Part shown: in pieces, positions 7,764 to 14,253 of the stretch
Position numbering within the stretch: the first letter of the stretch is position 1
Layout of the letters: each line of letters opens with the position of its first letter
Source of the DNA: CALKHT01 sp964511575
Lineage (GTDB): Bacteria > Planctomycetota > Phycisphaerae > Phycisphaerales > Phycisphaeraceae
Length of the DNA stretch: 27,273 bases
Direction: 5' to 3'
NCBI GenBank assembly: GCA_964511575.1
Contig: CAZEFM010000051.1
Span: 1 to 27,273 of the forward strand
Position numbers and translations under genes: made by a program
The notes under the pieces: generated by a model
Database searches by the model: none
Seen by the model: the letters and a program-made list of their open reading frames with translations, nothing else
What the model was told of the DNA's origin: nothing

Positions 7764-7827
7764 CGTGGTTCGCTGAAGCGACCACGCCGATTGTACCTCC
7801 CGGGCGTGATCGCTTCAGCGAGCCACG
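7764..7827. repeat. REP-like pair, right of the transposase (inverted plus direct copy)
   Basis: 7764-7786 is an exact reverse complement of 7133-7155 (23 bases). 7780-7827 is a direct near-copy of the entire left unit 7109-7155, differing at a few loop and stem positions. The two overlap by the CCACG block, giving a BIME-like double hairpin. Bases 7815-7827 are also the last codons and stop of tmk. Confidence 0.85.
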
Positions 7828-8465
7828 TCTTGCGGGCCCACCTTCGCGCGCAACCCCCCTACCAACCGTTCGAACACCGTGTCGGCGTCGGCGGTGGCGT
7901 CGATGACGAGGTAGCGGTCCGGGTTCTGTTTCGCCTGGTCAAGGTAGCCCTGCCTTACCGTGCGGTGGAAGGCGCTGCCTTTGAGTTCCATCCGGTCCAG
8001 CAGCGGGCTCAGTCGGCTTGCGGCCGTGGCTTCGTCCACATCGAACACCACCACGAGGTCCGGCCAGCACTCACCCAGGGCGAACCGGCCGATGTCGATG
8101 ATGTCCTGTGGCGGGATGCCGCCCGCGGTGCCCTGATACGCCAGTGTCGAACTGATGAACCGGTCCGCCAGCACGCACTGACCCTCGCGCAGTGCCGGGC
8201 CGATCCGCTGCGACACCAGTTGCGCCCGGCTGGCCATGTAAAGCAGCAGCTCGCAACGCACATCCATTTCCCCGTTGGCGGTGTCCAGGAGGATGTGGCG
8301 GATCTGCTCGCCGATCGCGGTGCCGCCCGGCTCGCGCACCTCGCACACCGTCAGCCCCGCCTGGTGCAGATAATCACCGAACCGACGAAACTGCGTGCTC
8401 TTGCCGCTGCCGTCCGGCCCGTCAAACACAATGAACCGGCCCGCCAGCCGCGACACCCATTCCAT
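7815..8465 (-). CDS. tmk: Thymidylate kinase
   Basis: The enzyme phosphorylates dTMP to dTDP with ATP, feeding dTTP synthesis in the cytoplasm. The product has 216 residues, the usual length. The P-loop GPDGSGKST is at 16-24, REPGGT follows near 50, and the DR motif appears in VLADRFISSTLAYQG; the C-terminal part has the LDRMELKGSAFHRTVRQGYL region after the lid. The frame is open far upstream, but the ATG at 8465 has AGGGAG eight bases before it and puts the P-loop at the normal distance from the start. The final codons and the TGA stop lie inside the REP-like repeat, so the C-terminus (VAR) may have been rewritten by the element. The gene is divergent from the methyltransferase. Confidence 0.95.
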   Translation of the reverse strand: MEWVSRLAGRFIVFDGPDGSGKSTQFRRFGDYLHQAGLTVCEVREPGGTAIGEQIRHILLDTANGEMDVRCELLLYMASRAQLVSQRIGPALREGQCVLADRFISSTLAYQGTAGGIPPQDIIDIGRFALGECWPDLVVVFDVDEATAASRLSPLLDRMELKGSAFHRTVRQGYLDQAKQNPDRYLVIDATADADTVFERLVGGLRAKVGPQDVAR

Positions 8466-8600
8466 CGATGACTCCCTGTTCGACATCGGGCAAAGAATAA
8501 CGCTTCCACCGCGCCTTGTCCCTGCGACGGCCTGACGCCGCTTGCCACACGCAAAACGCATCTTTTCACGCCATCCGGCGCACCGATCATCCAACGTGAC

Positions 8601-8606
8601 TACACT
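8601..8606 (+). promoter_or_regulatory. -10 element (TACACT) for the methyltransferase gene
   Basis: TACACTGGCC stands 49 bases before the ATG at 8650, in the divergent gap with tmk. The same decamer precedes parB. No matching -35 is visible. Confidence 0.45.
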
Positions 8607-8649
8607 GGCCATACGCGCCACGACGCGCAGGACCAAACCACCACAAGCC

Positions 8650-9273
8650 ATGACCACCACGAACGACACTTACCTCGACCCCTACCGCGAATCCGCCAAG
8701 CGCCACGGCGTGGACTTCAACGTCACGCTCTGGGCCAACGAACGCTCCCAGCAGGTCCGCTTCCAGGTGATGAAGGAGATGTGCTTTCTTGCGGGCAAGC
8801 GCATCCTCGATGCCGGCTGTAGTCGGGGTGACTTTGCCGCCTACCTCGTCGATCGCGAGGTGCCCTTCGCTCAGTACGTCGGCGTCGACGCCCTGCCGCA
8901 GGTCATCACGTACGCCAACAGCCGCGACCTGCCGCGCTGTTCGTTCCATGAGGGCGATTTCGTGGCCGACCCGTCGCTGCTGGCGATCGGCGACCCGCAG
9001 GTGATCTGCATCTCCGGCACGCTCAACACCATGACGGATGAGCAGGTGTTCGCTGCGCTGCATGCCGCCTGGGCGACGACCGCGCAGACGCTGATTTTCA
9101 ACTTTCTGTCTGATCGCGCCGACCGCCACGCCCCGCCGCAGGGCCACCCCGCCCGCCGGTTCGACACCATGAAGCTCATCGATTGGGCGTTTCGCCAGAC
9201 CCCCATCGTCGCCATGCGGCAGGATTACTTCCGCTCAGGTCACGATGCCACGATCATGATGCGCAAGAAATGA
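8650..9273 (+). CDS. SAM-dependent class I methyltransferase
   Basis: The product has 207 residues. Motif I, RILDAGCSRGDFAAYL (about 50-65), is the glycine-rich SAM-binding loop, followed by the acidic end of strand 2 in YVGVDALPQV and a motif II-like FHEGDF. The domain spans nearly the whole protein, leaving little for substrate recognition beyond the N-terminal helix (YRESAKRHGVDFNVTLWANERSQQVRF). The start at 8650 places a short helix before motif I; an upstream extension in frame contains the -10 element. The substrate cannot be inferred, and the neighbours (tmk, a histidine kinase) give no hint. It may act on a small molecule. Confidence 0.85.
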   Translation: MTTTNDTYLDPYRESAKRHGVDFNVTLWANERSQQVRFQVMKEMCFLAGKRILDAGCSRGDFAAYLVDREVPFAQYVGVDALPQVITYANSRDLPRCSFHEGDFVADPSLLAIGDPQVICISGTLNTMTDEQVFAALHAAWATTAQTLIFNFLSDRADRHAPPQGHPARRFDTMKLIDWAFRQTPIVAMRQDYFRSGHDATIMMRKK

Positions 9274-9361
9274 CCGCACGAGCCGCTCGCGACTCCGTGC
9301 CGTCCGGCCGAACGCCCCATCCATCCATTTCGGTGAAGCCCCCGGTGTGAAAGGCGTCCCG

Positions 9362-10168
9362 TCACGTCGTCTCGATCGTCATCTCCGCCAACGGCAGGCA
9401 CAGATGGAACGTCGTGCCCTGGCCCGGCTCGCTGCTCACTTCAATGGACCCGCCCGCTTTGCGCATCAGGTCGCGGCAGATGCACAGGCCAAGCCCCGTC
9501 CCCTTCCGTTCCGAACCGGTGGTCTCGTCCCGCGAGGTCACGAACGGCTCAAAGAGCGTTTCCATGATGTGTGGCGGAATGCCCGGCCCCGTATCCGACA
9601 CCGCGAGGTATACCGAATGGTCCACCACCCGCCCGGTGATGGTGATTCGGCCGCCCTTGCGGCGCATCGCCTGGCGGGCGTTGAGCAGCAGGTTGACGAA
9701 CACCTGCTGCAGATTCAGTGCGGGCATCGCGGCGGTCACCTGGGGCGTCTGGATCGTCAGCGTGATGCCGTCCTTCGCCGGATCGCGTCCGAGGCACGCC
9801 ACCGCGTCTTCGATCACGCCGGGCAGGTCAGCCGTCTTGCTCGAATCATCTTCCCGGGCGAATCCGAGCATCGATGCGGAGATCGACGCGGCCCGTTCGG
9901 CGCCGGAGAGTGCTTTTTGCACGGCACGGATCAGCAGATCGTGGTCGTCCGGCCGGGACAGCGCGAGTTGCGCGTAGGTGATGATGGGCGTGAGGATGTT
10001 GTTGTACTCGTGCGCCACCATGGAGGCGATCGTTCCGATCGTCGCCAGCCGATGCGAATGGGTCAGGCCGTCGCGCAGCACCTGGAACTGCGTTTCGAGT
10101 TGCTCGAAGTGGTCCAGCAACTGCTCGACGTGCGCCAACTGCTCGGGATGGGCATTCGTTCGCGGCAT
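9362..10168 (-). CDS. Orphan sensor histidine kinase, soluble
   Basis: The product has 268 residues and no membrane segment, so it is probably cytoplasmic. A short N-terminal coiled-coil-like helix (about 10-40) leads to the dimerisation H-box with phospho-acceptor His53 in MVAHEYNNILTPI, of the NtrB-like HEYNN type. The ATP-binding domain shows the N-box (VNLLLNARQAM, Asn163), G1 (DTGPGIP, 192-198) and G2 (GTGLGL, 223-228). There is no dedicated sensor domain and no response regulator next door, so partner and signal are unknown. ATGs at 10171 and 10168 are adjacent; AGGA sits at better spacing for 10168. The gene reads away from the parS region and is convergent with the methyltransferase. 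Confidence 0.9.
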   Translation of the reverse strand: MPRTNAHPEQLAHVEQLLDHFEQLETQFQVLRDGLTHSHRLATIGTIASMVAHEYNNILTPIITYAQLALSRPDDHDLLIRAVQKALSGAERAASISASMLGFAREDDSSKTADLPGVIEDAVACLGRDPAKDGITLTIQTPQVTAAMPALNLQQVFVNLLLNARQAMRRKGGRITITGRVVDHSVYLAVSDTGPGIPPHIMETLFEPFVTSRDETTGSERKGTGLGLCICRDLMRKAGGSIEVSSEPGQGTTFHLCLPLAEMTIETT

Positions 10169-10171
10169 CAT

Positions 10172-10431
10172 CGTTCCTAACCATGTATCGGTGCGCCAAT
10201 TACAGTACCTTGACAGACCTTTTGAGAAACCCGATAACTCCATCCGTAAACCTAAAAATTTGCGAATATAAAGTGGGCGGTGTCAACGTCAAAGGCTTTT
10301 ATACCAATTGGTTGCAATCATTTTTCTGGTGTGTTTGTGGCGTGATTCGGCTCGCCTGTGTTCTCGCCTCGTGGAGCGGCAGATTCAAGAAAGCAAGATC
10401 GCAATAGTCCGATAACGGAGGTGTGGAGGCG
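10172..10431. other. Non-coding AT-rich tract upstream of the parS cluster
   Basis: This part of the 443-base gap before parB has no gene I can support. Bases about 10195-10330 are markedly AT-rich against the surrounding sequence, with runs such as CCTAAAAATTTGCG and GAATATAAAG. A TTGACA at 10210-10215 is followed 17 bases later by GATAAC, a possible rightward promoter with no clear gene. No good DnaA box (TTATCCACA) was seen. Confidence 0.45.
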
Positions 10432-10447
10432 TGTTCCACGTGGAACA
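10432..10447. promoter_or_regulatory. parS site 1
   Basis: TGTTCCACGTGGAACA is a perfect 16-bp palindrome matching the known parS pattern (TGTTNCACGTGNAACA) bound by ParB. It lies 168 bases upstream of the parB start. Confidence 0.88.
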
Positions 10448-10479
10448 GCGTGATGGCCTTCGGCTGGCCGGAGCTTCCG

Positions 10480-10495
10480 TGTTCCACGTGGAACA
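10480..10495. promoter_or_regulatory. parS site 2
   Basis: This is a second identical TGTTCCACGTGGAACA, 48 bases after the first (start to start). Confidence 0.88.
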
Positions 10496-10523
10496 CTTCG
10501 GGGTTGATTCGTGAAAATCATTT

Positions 10524-10539
10524 CGTTCCACGTGGAACA
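10524..10539. promoter_or_regulatory. parS site 3
   Basis: CGTTCCACGTGGAACA matches the other two except for the first base and lies 44 bases after site 2. It is just upstream of the likely parB promoter, so bound ParB could repress its own gene. Confidence 0.85.
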
Positions 10540-10566
10540 TCCTCTTTCAAAATCCGCGCGCCGCGG

Positions 10567-10572
10567 TACACT
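10567..10572 (+). promoter_or_regulatory. -10 element (TACACT) for parB
   Basis: TACACTGGCC stands 48 bases before the parB ATG. A TTTCAA (10545-10550) 16 bases upstream is a poor -35. The third parS site ends 27 bases before this hexamer. Confidence 0.45.
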
Positions 10573-10614
10573 GGCCGCGAACACGCTTTTACAAAATGAC
10601 ACGGAGGTCCTGCC

Positions 10615-11673
10615 ATGGCGAAGTCGAATCCTGCCAAACCGAAACGCGCCAGCCGTCTGGGTCGGGGGTTGTCCAGCCTCATGGCCAAGCCCGTTGCTGT
10701 TGAACCCCCTGTCGAGGTCGAGCCGGTCGCCGAAGTCGCGCCCGTTGCTGAGGCGGTCGCATCTGATGCAAGGCCGATGCCGGAACGTGTCGCCGAGCCC
10801 GCGACGGATGCATCCGTCGCGGCTGAATCGGCTTCGGACGCGGAGTCGCCCTCTGACGCTGGCGGCATCGTCTACCTGGCCGTCGATGCGATTCAGCCGA
10901 ACCGCCATCAGCCGCGGCAGAACTTTGCGCCCGGTGCGCTGCAGCAGCTCGCCGATTCCATCCGGGCAGAGGGGCTCATTCAGCCCATTGTGGTCAGGCC
11001 CCTGCCCGAGTCGATCGGCGGGATCACCCACGAACTGGTGGCCGGCGAGCGACGCTGGCGGGCGGCGCAGCTTGCGGAACTGAAGCAACTGCCTGCCATC
11101 GTGCGTGAACTGGATGATCGTCAGCTCGCCGAGTGGGCGCTGATTGAGAACCTGCAGCGGGAAGACCTCAACCCGATTGAACGGGCGGAAGCGTTTCAGC
11201 GTCTCATTGAGCTGTTCGGCTTGAGCCATGAGCAGGTGGCCGCCCGTGTCGGTGTCGAACGCTCGACCGTGTCGAATCTTCTGCGATTGCTGAATCTGGA
11301 GGAACCGGTGCGGCAACTGGTGCGTGATGGCCGGCTGTCGATGGGGCAGGCACGTGCCCTGGCGGGGGTAAGCGATGGGAAACTGCAGCTATCGCTTGCG
11401 ATGCAGGCGATCAAGGGCGAATGGTCGGTCCGCAAGCTCGAGCAGGCCGCCCGCCAAGCCGCCGTTGTGGAGGGTGTCACGCCCGCCGCGACGCCGGTGA
11501 AACCTCGTGCGACGTACCTGCGCGATCTGGAAGAGCAGATCGGCCAGCAACTGCACACCAAGGTGCGTATCCGGCCGGGGCGAAAGAAAGGCTCCGGCAC
11601 GCTCGCAATCGACTTCTACAGCCTCGACCAGTTCGACAACATCCTGGCCGCCTTGGGCGTCGAGACGAACTGA
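10615..11673 (+). CDS. parB: Chromosome-partitioning protein ParB
   Basis: ParB loads at parS sites as a CTP-dependent sliding clamp and, with ParA, segregates the origin region. The product has 352 residues. The basic N-terminal RLGRGLSSLM (14-23) is the usual ParA-contact peptide. Residues 24-83 are an Ala/Val/Glu/Pro-rich low-complexity linker, longer than usual. The CTP-binding domain follows, with GERRWRA (144-150) and ENLQRED (178-184), then the helix-turn-helix LSHEQVAARVGVERSTVSNLL (203-223) and a C-terminal dimerisation domain (about 300-350). GGAGG seven bases before the ATG fixes the start. Three parS sites lie immediately upstream. No parA is adjacent on either side, which is uncommon; ParA may be encoded elsewhere. 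Confidence 0.95.
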   Translation: MAKSNPAKPKRASRLGRGLSSLMAKPVAVEPPVEVEPVAEVAPVAEAVASDARPMPERVAEPATDASVAAESASDAESPSDAGGIVYLAVDAIQPNRHQPRQNFAPGALQQLADSIRAEGLIQPIVVRPLPESIGGITHELVAGERRWRAAQLAELKQLPAIVRELDDRQLAEWALIENLQREDLNPIERAEAFQRLIELFGLSHEQVAARVGVERSTVSNLLRLLNLEEPVRQLVRDGRLSMGQARALAGVSDGKLQLSLAMQAIKGEWSVRKLEQAARQAAVVEGVTPAATPVKPRATYLRDLEEQIGQQLHTKVRIRPGRKKGSGTLAIDFYSLDQFDNILAALGVETN

Positions 11674-11737
11674 TTGCCATTGAGAATCGGCCGACCGCTG
11701 ACCTCTGTCATCCGTCCGCCGTCTACCATTCTCCGCC

Positions 11738-12742
11738 TCACCCCACGCCGATCTGTTGACGCATCATGTCCAGCAGTCGCATGTTGCCCATCGTGTCGGC
11801 TTCGCTGACCGGCAGGGGGGCGCCGTCGAGCACGGCCGCGGCGAAGTCATCGGCTTCCAGCGCGTAGAGCGGGCGATCGCAGGTGACTTCGAACGTTTCG
11901 GGTGGAGCAGGGGGCTGGCCGCGCTTCGCGTCCATCTTCGGCCGCTGCGAACGGCCCAGGGTGAACGTTGATCGCGCCGCCGGGGGCTTCCACGGCACTG
12001 GTATTTCGATGTAACCTTCTTCACCACAAATAGATACGGTGTTGTCCGCCTGCACGGTCATACCGCAGGTGAAAGTCGCCAGAACATCGTTCGCAAACCG
12101 CATCGCGCCCGCGGCGTAGTCATCCACACCCGTCTCATGAATGTGGCCGACGCAGTGAACGTCGTTCGGCTCTTCGCCCGCCACCATGCGTGAGAAGCTG
12201 ATGCAGTAGCAGCCGATGTCCATCAGCGCTCCGCCCGCCAGCTCGGTGCTGAACCGCGTGTTGTTGTGAACATCGCTCACGCGGAAGCAGAAGCTCGTGC
12301 GGATGAGCTTCAGTCGGCCGAGGCGCGGCAGGGTCCGCATCACCTGATGGATCAGCGGGTGCGACTTGTACATGAACGCCTCCATGAGAAGGCGACCGGA
12401 CCGGCGGGCGACGTCGAACATCTCCTGTGCCTCGGCTGCGTTCGCCGCCATCGGCTTCTCGCACAGGACGTGCTTGCCCGCTTCCAGCGCCTTGATCGTC
12501 CATGCGTGGTGCATGCTGTTGGGCAGCGTCAGGTAGATCGCATCGACTTCGGGGTCGGCGAGCAGGGCGTCGTAGCTGCCATGTGCCCGAGGGATTTCGT
12601 ATCGGCTGGCGAAGCTGTTCGCCGCCTCCGCGGTGCGCGAGCCGACCGCTGCCAACCGCCCGCGCTTGGCGGATCGCACATCCGCGGCGAACTGGTTGGC
12701 GATGTTGCCTGTGCCCAGAATGCCCCATCGCAACGTCGTCAT
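11738..12742 (-). CDS. Gfo/Idh/MocA-family NAD(P)-dependent oxidoreductase
   Basis: The product has 334 residues, typical for the family. The Rossmann fold starts at once with WGILGTGNIANQF (6-18), and the family motif EKPMAAN is at 95-101 (Lys96 is the expected catalytic lysine). The later GGALMDIGCYCISF belongs to the C-terminal alpha/beta substrate domain. Relatives oxidise or reduce sugars, inositols and dihydrodiols, resembling glucose-fructose oxidoreductase or trans-1,2-dihydrobenzene-1,2-diol dehydrogenase. The exact substrate is not predictable here and no sugar genes adjoin. The ATG at 12742 was preferred over a GTG at 12763 because it begins seven residues before the first strand and has AGGG upstream. 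The gene is convergent with parB. Confidence 0.92.
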   Translation of the reverse strand: MTTLRWGILGTGNIANQFAADVRSAKRGRLAAVGSRTAEAANSFASRYEIPRAHGSYDALLADPEVDAIYLTLPNSMHHAWTIKALEAGKHVLCEKPMAANAAEAQEMFDVARRSGRLLMEAFMYKSHPLIHQVMRTLPRLGRLKLIRTSFCFRVSDVHNNTRFSTELAGGALMDIGCYCISFSRMVAGEEPNDVHCVGHIHETGVDDYAAGAMRFANDVLATFTCGMTVQADNTVSICGEEGYIEIPVPWKPPAARSTFTLGRSQRPKMDAKRGQPPAPPETFEVTCDRPLYALEADDFAAAVLDGAPLPVSEADTMGNMRLLDMMRQQIGVG

Positions 12743-12814
12743 GCGTGACACCCTGCCATCCACGGAACCTTGCAGCCCGAGCGAAGCGTTTGGCGAACAG
12801 TGTTCAATCCGTGC

Positions 12815-14095
12815 TCACGCCTCGCGCTTCAGAATCACCCCCGTCACATCGTCCGCCTGCGGCGCTCCATCCGCGAAGCGCCACAGTTCAGCCACCAGCG
12901 CATCGAGGATCGCCCCTGCGCCGGCGGTGCGATGGGCCGCGATCACCTGCGAAATGCGTTGTCGGCCGAACTGCTCGCCTGCCTTGTTCTGACACTCGTA
13001 AAACCCATCGGTCAGCAGCGCCACGATATCGCCGGGTTTCAGCCGCATCGGGGGAGGGGGGATCATCGGCACATCGTCGACAATGCCAAGGGGCAGCGTC
13101 GACGCCATGAGAAACTCGCTTTCACCGGTGTCGGCGTGCCAGTGCAGCAGCGGGCCCTGACCGGCGGCGTGATACACGAGCTCATGTCGCTGCCCGTCGA
13201 GCATGCCCACAAACGCGGTGACAAACCGGTTGGAAGCCAGATCAGCGGTGACCTGACAGTTCACGTGTGCCATCATGGCGTCCAGCGGCGCGTTGAGCCG
13301 GGTGGCCACGCGGATCATGGCGCGAACCTGGGTCACACTCAGTGCCGGGCCGATGCCGTGCCCCGTGGCGTCGGCGAGAAGGATGAGCGTGCGCGGGCCG
13401 CCATCGGGTTCGGTCGGCGTGAGCGGGATGAGGTCGTAGATGTCGCCCCCGGTCTGCTCGGCCGGCTGATTGAACGCCGCCAGGTCATACCCGGTGAGGG
13501 TGGGCACTTCCTGAGGCAGCACCGCCAACTGAATCTGCCGGGCGATCTGCAGGTCGTGTTCGAGCTTGATGCGCACCAGCCTTTCATCGAGCAGCTTGGC
13601 GCGCTGGATCGCCACGCCGGCATGGGAGGCGAACGTTTCGGCGATAAGGACATCGCTGTCGTCGAATCGGCCGTTGGCGCTGTTGAGCATCTGCATCACG
13701 CCGACGAGCTCATCGTCCAGTCCGATCAACGGCGCCGCCAGGAGGGATTGCGTGCGATAGCCCGTCCGCCGATCGATTTCGGGGTTGAAGCGGCTGTCGG
13801 CATAGCAGTCGGGCACGTTGATGATGGCGCGGGTGCGGGCACACTCCCCGGCGATGCCCTTGTCGATGCTGAACCGCAGCTCGTCGATGCCCGTGCCGAT
13901 CTTCACGTACAGCTCGCGGGTGGCCTGGTCGTAGAGGAACACCGTGCCCCGGTCGGCATGCAGCACATCCCGGCCGGCATCCACGATCCGCCCGAGCATC
14001 TCCGTCAGCGCATACGGTCCGGTAAGCATGCGCGCCACTTCGAGCAGCTTGCGCAGCGACTGGGTATCCGAGATGGCGGGGGCACGCTCGTTCAT
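12815..14095 (-). CDS. GAF-domain SpoIIE/RsbU-type serine phosphatase
   Basis: The product has 426 residues. A GAF sensor domain occupies about 15-168 (VLHADRGTVFLYD, GVMQMLNS), then a connecting helix (170-192), then a PP2C-like SpoIIE domain (about 195-424). Metal-binding acids are visible: Asp218 (GGDIYD), Asp242 (ADATGHG), Asp363 (LLTDGFYE) and Asp415/Asp416 (ADDVTGV). Enzymes of this type remove phosphate from anti-anti-sigma or STAS proteins in partner-switching cascades. No anti-sigma or STAS gene is adjacent. The gene is divergent from the hybrid histidine kinase, with 158 bases between start codons, suggesting linked expression. The start is the only ATG before the GAF domain; its ribosome binding site is weak. 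Signal and target unknown. Confidence 0.92.
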   Translation of the reverse strand: MNERAPAISDTQSLRKLLEVARMLTGPYALTEMLGRIVDAGRDVLHADRGTVFLYDQATRELYVKIGTGIDELRFSIDKGIAGECARTRAIINVPDCYADSRFNPEIDRRTGYRTQSLLAAPLIGLDDELVGVMQMLNSANGRFDDSDVLIAETFASHAGVAIQRAKLLDERLVRIKLEHDLQIARQIQLAVLPQEVPTLTGYDLAAFNQPAEQTGGDIYDLIPLTPTEPDGGPRTLILLADATGHGIGPALSVTQVRAMIRVATRLNAPLDAMMAHVNCQVTADLASNRFVTAFVGMLDGQRHELVYHAAGQGPLLHWHADTGESEFLMASTLPLGIVDDVPMIPPPPMRLKPGDIVALLTDGFYECQNKAGEQFGRQRISQVIAAHRTAGAGAILDALVAELWRFADGAPQADDVTGVILKREA

Positions 14096-14170
14096 CGCGA
14101 TCGCTCAGTATGTTTCCCCCTTCACCATCGGTCAATGCGCAGGCGGCGGCCAGCCCGGGTTTCCATCTTC

Positions 14171-14178
14171 TATATAGA
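14171..14178. promoter_or_regulatory. Palindromic CTATATAG, possible shared -10 of the divergent pair
   Basis: CTATATAG is self-complementary and lies exactly midway between the start codons at 14095 and 14254, so a TATATA-like -10 can be read on both strands. No -35 is clear on either side. Confidence 0.4.
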
Positions 14179-14253
14179 GTGGGTTGTGCCCGTAACGGCA
14201 GGGGCGGGTTAGTCAAGTCGCGCGAATGTCGTTCCGATAGGGGATGGGACATC

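Larger units (their letters stand above)
7109..7827. mobile_element. REP/RAYT unit (REPtron-like) between nadE and tmk
   Basis: A single Y1-type HUH transposase gene is bounded by copies of the same short palindrome: one on the left (7109-7155) and an inverted-plus-direct pair on the right (7764-7827). This is the arrangement known for REP-associated tyrosine transposases and their BIME-like repeats, which move or maintain REP sequences through single-stranded hairpins. No target-site duplication or long terminal inverted repeat of a DDE insertion sequence is visible. The right boundary reaches into the 3' end of tmk. Confidence 0.75.

Noticed and set aside
10183..10407. 74-codon frame (ATG 10183) in the parS upstream region
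   Set aside because: It has no ribosome binding site and no domain, and it starts only 15 bases upstream of the divergent kinase start in an AT-rich control region.
10432..10539. CRISPR-like array
   Set aside because: The repeats are 16-bp perfect palindromes matching parS, only three in number and placed by parB, with no cas genes.
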